From Candidatus Muiribacterium halophilum (GTDB lineage: Bacteria > Muiribacteriota > Muiribacteriia > Muiribacteriales > Muiribacteriaceae), in assembly GCA_002869225.1 (NCBI GenBank), contig PKTG01000083.1, positions 23,043 through 74,731 on the forward strand: a stretch of DNA of 51,689 nucleotides. The letters are read 5' to 3'. The notes under the pieces are model-generated. The model made no database searches. It saw only the letters and a program-made list of their open reading frames with translations, and had not been told where the DNA came from. Both the position numbers and the translations under genes were made by a program. Positions 1 through 8,204 of the stretch are shown piece by piece (positions within the stretch are counted from its first letter, which is position 1; the number at the start of each line of letters is the position of its first letter).

Positions 1-263
1 ATATAAAATACGCCAAGCACAATAAAAAATACCCCTGATAACATATTAAGCAGTTTTATTGAAACATAGGTACCAGCAAACTTCCCACATAAAGCAGCTA
101 TCAGACTGGTTATAACAAGTGCTATAGCTGAACCTAAAAAAACAGAAAACCATGCATGGGGTTTACCAGCACCGATCGCAAACGCACAAAGCTGTGTCTT
201 ATCTCCAAGTTCTGCAAGAAAAACAGCAAAAAAAGTACTTAAGATTATTGAAAGATCAAACAT
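1..263 (-). CDS. GDT1/TMEM165-family cation transporter, N-terminal part
   Basis: The first 87 residues are present and the gene runs off the window's left edge. The signature ELGDKTQL of the UPF0016/GDT1 family lies near residue 18, followed by hydrophobic segments. Family members are membrane proteins that exchange Mn2+ or Ca2+, probably against protons (established for yeast Gdt1, human TMEM165 and bacterial MneA/MntX). The ATG at 263 is preceded by GGAG at a proper distance. An ATG a few bases upstream is out of frame. The gene follows the dehydrogenase by 12 nt and is the last visible member of the long minus-strand run. Family members usually hold two copies of the motif; the second copy would lie outside the window. 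Confidence 0.85.
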   Translation of the reverse strand, partial: MFDLSIILSTFFAVFLAELGDKTQLCAFAIGAGKPHAWFSVFLGSAIALVITSLIAALCGKFAGTYVSIKLLNMLSGVFFIVLGVFY

Positions 264-275
264 ATTTCATCTCCT

Positions 276-1232
276 TTAACAAATTCTATTTTGAGGCATC
301 TTTCCTCTTTTTAAAATATCGAGTATTGAATTTACACAAAGTACAGCCATATCATCACGAGCTTTAAAAGTAGAAGAACCAGTATGTGGAAGAAGCACAA
401 CATTTTTTAATCTTTTAAGTCTTTCAGGGACTTGTGGCTCATTCTCATAGACATCAAGACCAGCTCCTGCGATCTTTTTATCTTCAAGAGCCTCTATAAG
501 CACTTTCTCATCCACAACCTGACCTCTAGCTATATTAATTAAAATTGCATCTTTTTTCATGTTTAATATAAAACTTTTATCTATCATATGAAAGGTATCA
601 TCGTTAAGCGGAGTACAAAGCACTATAAAATCAGATCTCTTCGCTATTTCCTCTTTAGAGGCAAAACAAGCTCCCAGTTCTTTTTCAAGTTGCTCTTTTT
701 TACTTCTTGTATTATAAAGAAGCTTCATATTAAAACCAATACCTCTTCTTAGGACTTCTCCTCCGATCCTTCCTGCACCAATAACACCTAAAGTCTTTGA
801 ATATACATCATGACCTCTTAACAGTCTTGGCGCCCATCCCTTAAAAAGACCTTCTCTTACAAAAGAATCCGATTCCGGTATCTTTCTTGCAACTGCAAGA
901 AGTAATGAAAAACCAAGATAAGCAGTAGCGTGAGTAAGTACATCAGGAGTATTACATACGATTATATTTTTCTTCCTGCAATGCTCAATATCTATATTAT
1001 TATATCCTACAGCATAATTTGATATTATCCTTACTTTTTCAAAGGTATCTATAATTTTTTTGTCTATTGTGTCGGACAAAAGTGTTATAAGCGCATCACA
1101 ACCTTTAGCACCCTCTATTATCTCATCAGAAGATAATACTCTATCCTCATTATTGAAAATCACTTCAACACCTTCTTTTCCCAGCATATCAAAAGCTATG
1201 TCGGGTATTCTTCTTGTAATAAAGACTTTCAT
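276..1232 (-). CDS. D-2-hydroxyacid dehydrogenase (glyoxylate/hydroxypyruvate reductase-like)
   Basis: A 318-residue cytosolic NAD(P)H-dependent oxidoreductase of the D-isomer 2-hydroxyacid dehydrogenase family. The Rossmann motif GVIGAGRIG is near residue 150. The catalytic set is visible: Arg in NIARGQVVDE, Glu in GLDVYENEP and His in LLPHTGSST. Members reduce glyoxylate, hydroxypyruvate or other 2-keto acids, or oxidise 3-phosphoglycerate; the length without an ACT domain argues against full SerA. The ATG at 1232 has GGGAGGT just upstream, which is better than an in-frame start 12 nt earlier that would overlap mnhD. The stop of mnhD is 1 nt away, so the two are co-transcribed. Substrate cannot be told from sequence. 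Confidence 0.88.
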   Translation of the reverse strand: MKVFITRRIPDIAFDMLGKEGVEVIFNNEDRVLSSDEIIEGAKGCDALITLLSDTIDKKIIDTFEKVRIISNYAVGYNNIDIEHCRKKNIIVCNTPDVLTHATAYLGFSLLLAVARKIPESDSFVREGLFKGWAPRLLRGHDVYSKTLGVIGAGRIGGEVLRRGIGFNMKLLYNTRSKKEQLEKELGACFASKEEIAKRSDFIVLCTPLNDDTFHMIDKSFILNMKKDAILINIARGQVVDEKVLIEALEDKKIAGAGLDVYENEPQVPERLKRLKNVVLLPHTGSSTFKARDDMAVLCVNSILDILKRGKMPQNRIC

Positions 1233-1233
1233 A

Positions 1234-2706
1234 CTACCTCCCAAAAGTAAGAATAAGTATTAGAAACATGATTATTGATACTGCAAGTTCCCGATTAAGA
1301 CTTCTCATTGGAAATTCCTTAGTCTCTTTATAAAGCACCTGTGCTCTTCTGTTTTTAGCAGTCAACCAGGAAACTCCTAATATCACAAAGGATATATATA
1401 TTCTTGATATAAAACTATTATAATCAACAAGCTGTGCTTTAAAATCTATAAATCTGGTGGAGAAGAAAAACAATGAGATATTTAGTATTAAAAACATCAA
1501 AAACACCCAGGTAGCGTTATCCGTAAGCCGAACATCACCTTTTGGGACGACCCTAAAAAGTCCTGCCATGACTAAAAATGAACCTATAATAAGAAGACTT
1601 TCCTCAAATACGTTATGATGTGCTTTTAATAAAAAGATCATAAATGGAAATACTCCACCTGCTGTCATCACACATAGATTAAAAAGCACTTTTGATAATC
1701 TGTGGTCTGTCCTACAGACAAGAAACATAACCGTCTTGTATATTGAATGGGCTGAAATATATACAAAAGAATAGAATATCTGACCATGCATAAGAAGTAT
1801 TATCGCATTCGAAACCGCATATACAGAACTCCATGCTATCATCTTTTTTATCTTGACAGCTTTGAATACATTCCAGGCAGATATAAGGCTGGATAAATAA
1901 GCTATTATGAGTATATCATTCAATATCATACCGTTTGATCTAAGCCCAGGTAAGGCTAAATAATAAAGACCGAATATACCCGTAATCAGAGTAAACGATG
2001 AAAGCATAGCCGAAAAACCAACCCTCGCTGCAGAGTGGCATGTAGATACCCATGAAAATGGAAAAATAGCACTCTTTAACATAAATGATAAAATAAAGAA
2101 AATACATGCAAGTACTGGCATGGAATAATCACCTGGAAAACTCAACATCCCGGTATATAGATAGTTGACTATTATTCCGGAAAGTAAAAAAATAGAACTC
2201 AAAGCTCCGAATATCATATATTTTAATGATGCTGAATATTTCTTATTAGATCCTATAAGGACATAAGCACAAATTATCATGAGCTCATAATAGACAAAAA
2301 AATTGAACATATCACCAGAAACTATTATCCCACTACATCCTGTGAAAAATAAAAGAAGCAATATCCTTTCCTGATAATTTCTGAAAGATTCATTGATATG
2401 ACCTGATATTAAAACTATCGAAGTCGTTGCCATATAAGCAGCAAGAAAAAACAGCTTATATGTATCAAACATAAGCGTTATGGAACCAAAAAATCCATTT
2501 AATGGAAATACAAGCTTTGAAGGATTATTAAAAAAAAATAAAAAAATACTTCCACCCATAAAATACTGTACTATAACAGAAAGATTCGTTGTAAATATTG
2601 ATATATCCTTTTTAAATACCGTCTTACAAAAAAGAGTAAACAACATCATACCCGCAGGTATAAATGGATATATTATAAGTAGGTCTATTATCTCAGCTCT
2701 GTTCAT
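1234..2706 (-). CDS. MnhD/MrpD-like antiporter subunit (NuoL/M/N family)
   Basis: A membrane protein of about 490 residues with roughly 14 hydrophobic segments, of the proton-pumping NADH dehydrogenase/Mrp antiporter subunit family. Family ion-channel residues are recognisable: a Glu in FFVYYELMIICAY (TM5 position) and a Lys in FMLKSAIFPFSWVS followed by a His (TM7-8). These suggest a functional ion path. The ATG at 2706 is preferred over one three codons upstream. It overlaps the end of mnhC by 14 nt. It is the only antiporter-like subunit in the cluster, as in the Mrp module of membrane-bound hydrogenases (MbhH) and unlike Mrp systems with both MrpA and MrpD. Confidence 0.85.
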   Translation of the reverse strand: MNRAEIIDLLIIYPFIPAGMMLFTLFCKTVFKKDISIFTTNLSVIVQYFMGGSIFLFFFNNPSKLVFPLNGFFGSITLMFDTYKLFFLAAYMATTSIVLISGHINESFRNYQERILLLLFFTGCSGIIVSGDMFNFFVYYELMIICAYVLIGSNKKYSASLKYMIFGALSSIFLLSGIIVNYLYTGMLSFPGDYSMPVLACIFFILSFMLKSAIFPFSWVSTCHSAARVGFSAMLSSFTLITGIFGLYYLALPGLRSNGMILNDILIIAYLSSLISAWNVFKAVKIKKMIAWSSVYAVSNAIILLMHGQIFYSFVYISAHSIYKTVMFLVCRTDHRLSKVLFNLCVMTAGGVFPFMIFLLKAHHNVFEESLLIIGSFLVMAGLFRVVPKGDVRLTDNATWVFLMFLILNISLFFFSTRFIDFKAQLVDYNSFISRIYISFVILGVSWLTAKNRRAQVLYKETKEFPMRSLNRELAVSIIMFLILILTFGR

Positions 2707-3013
2707 AAATATCATCCGTATTTATACTTTGACATCTTCTATATATTTTAACTACTATAGACAAAGCTATTGAGTTAAAACATACACCGACTACTATTGC
2801 TGTCAGCATAAGCGCATGCGGAACAGGATCAGCCATACCAGAGATATCACCAGAATTTAATATAGGTGGTGTCATACTCGAGTGTGCACTAAAGTTTATA
2901 AACATATAAATAAGCATACCCTGTATTATGTTAATACACATTATCTTTCTTATAAGATCACGATTGGTAATAAGTCCAAAAAAGCCTATTATAATTATTA
3001 ACGCTTCAATCAT
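2693..3013 (-). CDS. MnhC/MrpC-like subunit (NuoK family)
   Basis: A 106-residue protein with three hydrophobic segments. The family hallmark MADPVPHALMLTAIVVGV is in the last third, which is diagnostic of MrpC/MbhG (NuoK-like). In the complex it forms part of the membrane arm next to the antiporter subunit. GGAGA precedes the ATG by about 4 nt. It overlaps the upstream small gene by 8 nt and the downstream mnhD start, so translation is coupled. The C-terminal tail after the last membrane segment is polar and looks lineage-specific. Confidence 0.88.
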   Translation of the reverse strand: MIEALIIIIGFFGLITNRDLIRKIMCINIIQGMLIYMFINFSAHSSMTPPILNSGDISGMADPVPHALMLTAIVVGVCFNSIALSIVVKIYRRCQSINTDDIYEQS

Positions 3014-3266
3014 CTTTTCTCCAAAGGTATGATAATGAAAAGGCTCCCGCTACTATAACCATAGACTCAATAAGACTATCAAGAAGTCTTGAACCTAAAT
3101 ATACATATACAACAAGATTATTTATGTTCAGCTTTTTGCTTCCTTCAGCAATCTTATAAATATTATTGTTATTTATATAATCAGGAAAAAGTCTCATATT
3201 ATGCAAAAGAAAGACACATATCAATAACAGAAAAAAGATTGTCAGATCAAAAGCTTTCCTTTTCAA
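3006..3266 (-). CDS. MbhE-like small membrane subunit (MrpA C-terminal domain-like)
   Basis: A small protein of about 86 residues with one N-terminal and one C-terminal hydrophobic segment. The stretch NNLVVYVYLGSRLLDSLIES resembles the region of MbhE and the MrpA C-terminus that normally reads as vNvilvdfRgfDTlgE. This supports assignment as the MbhE-equivalent subunit. The start is probably the TTG at 3266, because AAGGAG lies 6 nt upstream; the TTG at 3272 directly abuts that ribosome site. It overlaps the end of mnhB. In archaeal mbh operons MbhE precedes the MnhB-like subunit, whereas here it follows. The call rests on short motif similarity plus position. Confidence 0.65.
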   Translation of the reverse strand: MKRKAFDLTIFFLLLICVFLLHNMRLFPDYINNNNIYKIAEGSKKLNINNLVVYVYLGSRLLDSLIESMVIVAGAFSLSYLWRKDD

Positions 3267-3675
3267 ACTCAACTCCTTTTATAAAATAATAAAAAATAAG
3301 AACTATCGATCCAGTTACCTCAAGATATATAGAAAGATTAAGCAGATTCATACCAATATTAGAAAACATCTCAGAAGGAAGTGAAAAAGAATAGAATCTT
3401 TCAAGAAAAGATTCTGAATATAAAATCATAAATACAGATATCATAAATAGTAGGAACCCTAAAAGTTCTATCCTTACATAAAGGGAATGTTTAAAATCTC
3501 TTTTATCAGAAAACATATTAAAAACGATGATCATTGTCCCAGCAATGACTCCCGATTGAAATCCGCCACCAGGATAATTTGAGGAATATACGACCATGTA
3601 TAGCGAAATTATTATAATAAAGGGATATATCTTCCTTAAAGTTATATTAAGTATAGATGATCTCTTAAGATCCAA
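3247..3675 (-). CDS. MnhB/MrpB-like subunit
   Basis: A 142-residue membrane protein with four predicted hydrophobic segments. The family motif, usually xPGGGFqgG, appears as NYPGGGFQSGV near residue 35, which identifies the MnhB/MrpB (MbhF) family. It is part of the membrane domain of the multi-subunit cation/proton antiporter. The start is TTG at 3675, with AGGAG 6 nt upstream. It begins 1 nt after the stop of the putative PII-like gene, so the two regulatory genes are truly embedded in the operon. The C-terminus overlaps the MbhE-like gene. Confidence 0.85.
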   Translation of the reverse strand: MDLKRSSILNITLRKIYPFIIIISLYMVVYSSNYPGGGFQSGVIAGTMIIVFNMFSDKRDFKHSLYVRIELLGFLLFMISVFMILYSESFLERFYSFSLPSEMFSNIGMNLLNLSIYLEVTGSIVLIFYYFIKGVEFEKESF

Positions 3676-3676
3676 T

Positions 3677-4003
3677 TTAAACTCCTATAAAAAAATCATT
3701 TTTAACAGCACTCACCCAACCTGTATTTTCCTGTTTAAAATCTATTCCTTCCTCAAGACAGACATCAACAAAATCTTTTACCTGTTCTAATGATTCTACG
3801 TTACAGATAATAGTCTTGTTGAATCTAGAATCTCCCTCAAGCAAAGCAGCAAGTTCTGCCAGAAAAGGGAGTGTCTCGACAGCCAGATTCTCAGGAGTCT
3901 CTCCATCAAGTATAGTAGAATCAAATAACTGAAACTCAATCATTATTGAAAGTATCTTGTTTAATAGCTCCTCATCATAAAGGACAATCGTCATAGTATA
4001 CAT
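3677..4003 (-). CDS. Small soluble protein, possibly PII-like/ferredoxin-fold regulator
   Basis: A 108-residue protein without membrane segments. The predicted pattern is beta (MTIVLYDEE), long helix, beta (STILDGE), helix, beta (KTIICNVES), helix, beta. This double beta-alpha-beta arrangement is what PII/CutA-like ferredoxin-fold proteins show. The opening strand followed by a helix beginning LLNKILSIMIE, then a second strand, also recalls PII-like proteins linked to transporters. No clear T-loop or P-II signature is seen, so the fold call is inference. GGAGG lies 8 nt upstream of the ATG. It starts 3 nt after the EIIA-like gene and ends 1 nt before mnhB, which implies a role tied to the antiporter. 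Confidence 0.5.
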   Translation of the reverse strand: MYTMTIVLYDEELLNKILSIMIEFQLFDSTILDGETPENLAVETLPFLAELAALLEGDSRFNKTIICNVESLEQVKDFVDVCLEEGIDFKQENTGWVSAVKNDFFIGV

Positions 4004-4006
4004 TGA

Positions 4007-4444
4007 TCATCCCTCCATCTCTTTGACAAAGTCTATTATATTATCAACATTATCACAGGAAAATATTTCCTCAGCCTTTGGTCTGGAAAATAATCTGGAT
4101 ATATGCGCCAGTATACTAAGATATGCCCTGTTCATATTATTTGGAACAAGAATACAAAATACAGCTTTTACCTGCATTTTTTTATAATAGGTCTTCTTTT
4201 CAAAGGTTATCAAACCTACATGAATATTCTTAAGATCATTTCTTCTGGAATGACTTATTAAAAAGCCGTTTTTCAGATCTATTGTTATGAGATCTGAGAA
4301 CTTGTCCTCAAAATCGTTCAAAGAACATTCAGGCTCTCGATCTTTGATCATACTTGTTATCAAAGTGTTAACTGAGACTCGTAGATCACTTCCAAGAGAG
4401 CAAACTATGTTTTCTTTTCTTATATAATCCGATAATTTGATCAA
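4007..4444 (-). CDS. PTS EIIA (PtsN-like) domain protein
   Basis: A 145-residue stand-alone domain of the mannitol/fructose-type EIIA (PTS_EIIA_2, PtsN) family. The phosphorylatable His is retained at residue 65 in FLISHSRRN, followed by NIHVGLITF. A later stretch, VKAVFCILVPNNMNRAYLSI, matches the family core where PtsN has a Leu-Leu-Val-Pro segment. Family members accept phosphate from HPr/NPr or act as protein-binding regulators; PtsN controls K+ transporters in E. coli. The gene overlaps the DUF4040 gene by 4 nt (ATGA) and lies between antiporter subunits. No sugar permease is nearby, so a regulatory role in ion transport is more likely than sugar uptake. Confidence 0.75.
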   Translation of the reverse strand: MIKLSDYIRKENIVCSLGSDLRVSVNTLITSMIKDREPECSLNDFEDKFSDLITIDLKNGFLISHSRRNDLKNIHVGLITFEKKTYYKKMQVKAVFCILVPNNMNRAYLSILAHISRLFSRPKAEEIFSCDNVDNIIDFVKEMEG

Positions 4445-4671
4445 ATCTTATCCTCACTTGTCTTTTTTATTGCTATTATATATATGATAACAGAAAGCCC
4501 ACATCCTAAAGCTGCTTCTGTTAGTGCTACATCTGGAGCATTGGTAAAAAGATAGGCAAGAGATAATATCATAGAAAACACAGAAAGAAATATTAGTGCG
4601 TTCTTATTATTTCTTGCAAATACTATCTTTAAAGCTGTAATAAGAAGTAATATATCTACTATTATCTTCAC
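4441..4671 (-). CDS. DUF4040 (MbhD-like) antiporter subunit
   Basis: A 76-residue membrane protein with about three hydrophobic segments. The motif TNAPDVALTEAALG is the hallmark of the DUF4040/MbhD family, equivalent to a part of MrpA in Mrp antiporters. Here MrpA appears in split form, as in membrane-bound hydrogenase operons: this protein, the MbhE-like gene and the MnhD-like gene together cover the functions. It overlaps mnhG and the EIIA-like gene by 4 nt on each side, indicating tight translational coupling. Confidence 0.85.
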   Translation of the reverse strand: MKIIVDILLLITALKIVFARNNKNALIFLSVFSMILSLAYLFTNAPDVALTEAALGCGLSVIIYIIAIKKTSEDKI

Positions 4672-4967
4672 ATATGCTCCCTTCTGAAAAATTCTATCTT
4701 ATTCTTTACTCCTGCAAGAGCAATGATATGTGAAATAAGTGGTCCTGTAATAAAGAGAAAGGCTAATATGATAATCAGTTTAATGGAAAAAGCCATATTC
4801 CATCTATAAAATATTAGTCCAAGTATAATAGTCCCTGCGGCAGTAGTCCCACACTTTGAACTCGCATGAAGTCTAAGATAGATATCCGGAAAGAGAATAA
4901 TACCTATTATACCAAAAGACATTATTATAAAACCGATAGAAAGCATGACGATTCCAAGCATCTGCAT
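4668..4967 (-). CDS. MnhG/MrpG-like subunit
   Basis: A 99-residue membrane protein with three hydrophobic segments. Family motifs are FPDIYLRLHASSKCGTTAAG followed by PLISHIIA, which identify MnhG/MrpG (MbhC). It is needed for assembly of the antiporter. It starts 1 nt after the mnhF stop and overlaps the DUF4040 gene by 4 nt. Length is close to the family norm. Confidence 0.9.
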   Translation of the reverse strand: MQMLGIVMLSIGFIIMSFGIIGIILFPDIYLRLHASSKCGTTAAGTIILGLIFYRWNMAFSIKLIIILAFLFITGPLISHIIALAGVKNKIEFFRREHM

Positions 4968-4968
4968 A

Positions 4969-5220
4969 TCATCCCTCTCCTTTTACGCTGAAATAATTAC
5001 AAAGCGCGACTATTCCTGAAAAAGACAGAACCGCATAAACAAGAGCTATATCAAGGTAATACCATATATTTAAACTTATAGAAAGAATACACATGAGTAT
5101 TATAATTATGAGTGAGATTATATTAAGAAGTATGATTCTATCAAAAAGACCTTTTCTGTATAACATTGTCATTAAAGTGAACATAATAAGTATAATATCA
5201 AAATATATAAAGAGCTTCAT
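4969..5220 (-). CDS. MnhF/MrpF-like subunit
   Basis: An 83-residue protein with three hydrophobic segments. The MnhF family motif is visible as YYLDIALVYAVLSFSG (usual form DiaLvyallsFlg). It forms part of the small-subunit block of the antiporter with MnhE and MnhG. It overlaps mnhE by 4 nt (ATGA) and is followed by mnhG after 1 nt. Gene order E-F-G is conserved in both Mrp and Mbh operons. Confidence 0.88.
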   Translation of the reverse strand: MKLFIYFDIILIMFTLMTMLYRKGLFDRIILLNIISLIIIILMCILSISLNIWYYLDIALVYAVLSFSGIVALCNYFSVKGEG

Positions 5221-5750
5221 TCGAATACCCTCTTAAGCACTTTTTCAAGCCTGTGTTTTATTATCTTTCCTGCGCCAATAGAGTTTCGGGTCTTTATGTT
5301 AAACCAATGCACATAAATGTAGTGTTTTTCAGTCCATAAAGAAAGCGTTCCCGGGACAAGACTGATCGCATTCGCAAGTATCATCCTACCAAGTGATGAT
5401 CTCATTCTAGTCTTTATCCTGATGACACCGGGAGTATAATCTTTTGAAAAGATGCTGAAAATAAGGGAAAAAGCACCGTAATAACTTTCGACCAAAACAT
5501 ACACGAGAAAAAAAAGCAGATAATCAGGTCTTAATATTATTGAAGATACATGCATCTCTTCGTCAACAAGATAATAGTTATAATAAAGCATTGATACTAT
5601 GAAGGATAGTATCAGCATAGCAAAAATAGATAAAATAGAAAAATCAAAGGATATAAGAAGGAAGAATACCAGACATAATACAGTGAGTATTACTATTCTG
5701 GCGATCTTCCATCTTTTAATCAAATCTTTCTTCAAAAAATTCTCTCGCAT
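5217..5750 (-). CDS. MnhE/MrpE-like subunit
   Basis: A membrane protein of up to 177 residues. It has hydrophobic segments near residues 15-55 and 75-100. The family signature is ILANAISLVPGTLSLW followed by YVHWF, which is diagnostic for MnhE (MbhA). The first codon is uncertain. The ATG at 5750 has no ribosome site and overlaps the TPR gene by 35 nt. TTG codons at 5735 and 5723, behind GAGAG and GAAGAAAG, would fit the organism's TTG usage better. It opens the antiporter block. Confidence 0.85.
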   Translation of the reverse strand: MRENFLKKDLIKRWKIARIVILTVLCLVFFLLISFDFSILSIFAMLILSFIVSMLYYNYYLVDEEMHVSSIILRPDYLLFFLVYVLVESYYGAFSLIFSIFSKDYTPGVIRIKTRMRSSLGRMILANAISLVPGTLSLWTEKHYIYVHWFNIKTRNSIGAGKIIKHRLEKVLKRVFE

Positions 5751-6615
5751 ATTTAGTATAGATACTTATTTTCGCAAAATCTTCAACATCATCCAGAGCC
5801 TTCTCTGCCTGTCCTCTATTTCCTAGAACAGAATATATATATACCTTAAGAAGATCCTTTTCAAAAAGTGTCTCTCTATCAGGTCTTACTATACTTTCAA
5901 GTTCCTTTATCGCTTTAGTCATATCACCACTCTCAAAATATGTCTTAGCCTTCTCTATATGCACTATATTATTTTCATAATCGAGTTTTTGCGCAACATT
6001 TAGTATAGAAAGTGCTTCGTTAAAGTTTCCTGTCATCCTGTATAAAGAAGCTAGAGAAATGTATGCTTTTTTATATGTCGGGAAAAGATTGATAGTATCA
6101 ATAAGCATAAGCTCTGATTTTTTCAATTTGTTCCTCTCAAGATATTTTTGAGATAATCTATATTTATAATAGTAATTATCCGGATACCTTCTTTCCTTTC
6201 TTTTTAACTGATAAAGGTTTTCAGAGGATTCGCGCAGATCTTTAATGGCTTTTATAAAAGAGTTCTGATCAGACGGGACATGATCTATTTTTATTCGATC
6301 TATCTCATTTGCTTTGGAATCTATTATAAGAAGTACATTAGGATCGTTTATGGAATAATGATATACAAGATTTATATACTTATCATAATTCAAAAAGACA
6401 AGTACATATTCCTTAGTCAATCTATCAAGATTAGCACTGTTGAAAAAATTTGTAGAGAACCCTTGCCAGATAAGATCTGATGGTCTATAGAAAAATACAA
6501 GTATATCCTTTCCAGTCATTTGAGCCATATCAAGACTTTTGTTAAACCCTATTGAATAGGAATTAAACGACATAATGATAATCAAAAAGATAAAGAAGAT
6601 GGAAAACCGTCTCAT
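5716..6615 (-). CDS. Exported TPR protein with Cys-less thioredoxin-like N-terminus
   Basis: A 299-residue protein. The first 22 residues form a signal peptide or anchor. Residues about 25-120 look like a thioredoxin-fold domain of the SoxW/Thioredoxin_7 type: a helix, then KDILVFFYRPS and later NDPNVLLIIDSKANEID. The position of the CxxC motif is empty, so it is not a redox enzyme. From about residue 145 to the end there are tetratricopeptide-like helix pairs such as AYISLASLYRMTGNFNEALS and EKAKTYFESGDMTKAIKELE. GGAGGC precedes the ATG. Probably a scaffold in the cell envelope; its partner is unknown. It overlaps mnhE. Confidence 0.7.
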   Translation of the reverse strand: MRRFSIFFIFLIIIMSFNSYSIGFNKSLDMAQMTGKDILVFFYRPSDLIWQGFSTNFFNSANLDRLTKEYVLVFLNYDKYINLVYHYSINDPNVLLIIDSKANEIDRIKIDHVPSDQNSFIKAIKDLRESSENLYQLKRKERRYPDNYYYKYRLSQKYLERNKLKKSELMLIDTINLFPTYKKAYISLASLYRMTGNFNEALSILNVAQKLDYENNIVHIEKAKTYFESGDMTKAIKELESIVRPDRETLFEKDLLKVYIYSVLGNRGQAEKALDDVEDFAKISIYTKYAREFFEERFD

Positions 6616-6665
6616 AAAGCCTCCAATTGTTTTATATAACAGTTTGATACTATTTAATCATTATA

Positions 6666-8204
6666 TCAGTCTTGCCTGTTCATCTCAAGAAATTCTATCT
6701 CCTGCAACGTCTCATTATAAAGTTCAAACAAGCCATTTTCCTCAAATATCATGGCACAGCTTTTAATAAATGAAAGGTCTTTTCTAATGTCGTTTTCCTT
6801 TTGAAATATAAACTTCTTTAGAGCTTTTTTCATAAGCTTTTCATCATCTTTTATTATAGCAAGTTTATACATGACTTCAGGTGAAGGGTATAGTTTAAGA
6901 CTTCTCTCAAGTAATTTTTGAGCTTCTTTCTTATCATCACTTGCTGAAGCCATCAGGTCAAATTTCCAGAACATTGATCTATAAAGCTTTCCTTTTGGTA
7001 TATTTGACGCTAAATACTTTTGATTTTTCCGGTTTAGACTTTCAAGCATAAGCTTCTTTCTTTTTTTTATTATCTCAAGATCTTTATAATAGATCGTTTT
7101 ATCATGTGAAAGCCAGTCATGTCCAACAAGGAACTCCTCCGTGAGCTCTGTTCCAGGGAAAAAATGCAATCCATATACTGTTATCCAATCAGGACTGACT
7201 TTTTTTATAAAATCTATATTTTTCTCAATAGAACTCTCGTCTTCTCCAGGACACCCGACAATAAAGAACAGATTAGTCCTTATTCCATTTTCATTACATA
7301 ATCTTACAGCTTTTTCAGCCTTTTTAAGATCTATATCCTTCTTTAATATACTTAAAACTTTTTCATCAGCAGATTCGATACCAAGAGAAACACTTACAGC
7401 TCCAGCTTCAGCTAATAGTTTTATCATCTCCTCATCCATATAATCCGCTCTCGATCTAAAATCAAATACTATTCTCATAGAACTTTCGTTTATCAATGTA
7501 AATAATTTTTTAAGACGACTTTTTTTCATAGTGAAAGTATCATCAGAAAAAACAAAATAATCCACTCCATTTTCATATAATGTTGACATCTCCTGAAATA
7601 CAGATTCTGCACTTCTAAAATAGACTCTTCTTTTCCATAAGAGTTTTGAACTACAAAAAGTACATCTTCCAGGACAACCTCTTGAGGTCATTATATTTGA
7701 ATAGATCAGACCTTTTTGTGAAGGGATCATCATCTCATCCAGTTTTCTGATCCTCTCAGACCTAATTATCTTCGGTAGGCTTTTTCGAGAAGACCTGTTT
7801 TTGACATAATCGGTAAAGGTATATTCAGATTCATTCTTAAAAAAACGGTCTACATATTCAACACTTTCAAGTACACTATCCTCCATAAGAGAAATAAAAG
7901 GACCACCCATAACAATATCAAGTTCCAATGATCTTTCATTAGAAAACACCTTCAAATATTCAGATGCTAACAAAGAGTCTCTAACATTTCCAGAATTTAC
8001 AGAAATACCAATTACATCTCCACTTTCAAGGATGTCTGAAAATTCTTCAATGTTCGATCTAAAAAGCATTATAAGGTCACAATCAATATCATTATCTAAA
8101 AGATTAGCATATATATAATAAAGTCCATTTGGAAATATAAGGTTCTCATGATCACCAGATCTTTCATCAGGGATGTAAAGAAGATAGACCTTTGGTCTTA
8201 TCAT
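6666..8204 (-). CDS. Radical SAM protein with N-terminal B12-binding-like domain
   Basis: A 512-residue protein. Residues 1-130 resemble the Rossmann-like B12-binding domain of the B12-binding radical SAM class but lack the DxHxxG cobalamin-ligand motif. The radical SAM core begins around residue 165 with the cluster motif CPGRCTFC (CxxxCxxC), then GIESADEKVL, DYFVFSDDTF and FFIVGCPGE, which are typical of the Elp3/MiaB-like superfamily. The last 110 residues contain TPR-like helices (LMASASDDKKEAQKLLERSL). It overlaps the dGTPase gene by 4 nt. The substrate is unknown; possibilities include a methyltransferase or thioether chemistry. Confidence 0.8.
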   Translation of the reverse strand: MIRPKVYLLYIPDERSGDHENLIFPNGLYYIYANLLDNDIDCDLIMLFRSNIEEFSDILESGDVIGISVNSGNVRDSLLASEYLKVFSNERSLELDIVMGGPFISLMEDSVLESVEYVDRFFKNESEYTFTDYVKNRSSRKSLPKIIRSERIRKLDEMMIPSQKGLIYSNIMTSRGCPGRCTFCSSKLLWKRRVYFRSAESVFQEMSTLYENGVDYFVFSDDTFTMKKSRLKKLFTLINESSMRIVFDFRSRADYMDEEMIKLLAEAGAVSVSLGIESADEKVLSILKKDIDLKKAEKAVRLCNENGIRTNLFFIVGCPGEDESSIEKNIDFIKKVSPDWITVYGLHFFPGTELTEEFLVGHDWLSHDKTIYYKDLEIIKKRKKLMLESLNRKNQKYLASNIPKGKLYRSMFWKFDLMASASDDKKEAQKLLERSLKLYPSPEVMYKLAIIKDDEKLMKKALKKFIFQKENDIRKDLSFIKSCAMIFEENGLFELYNETLQEIEFLEMNRQD

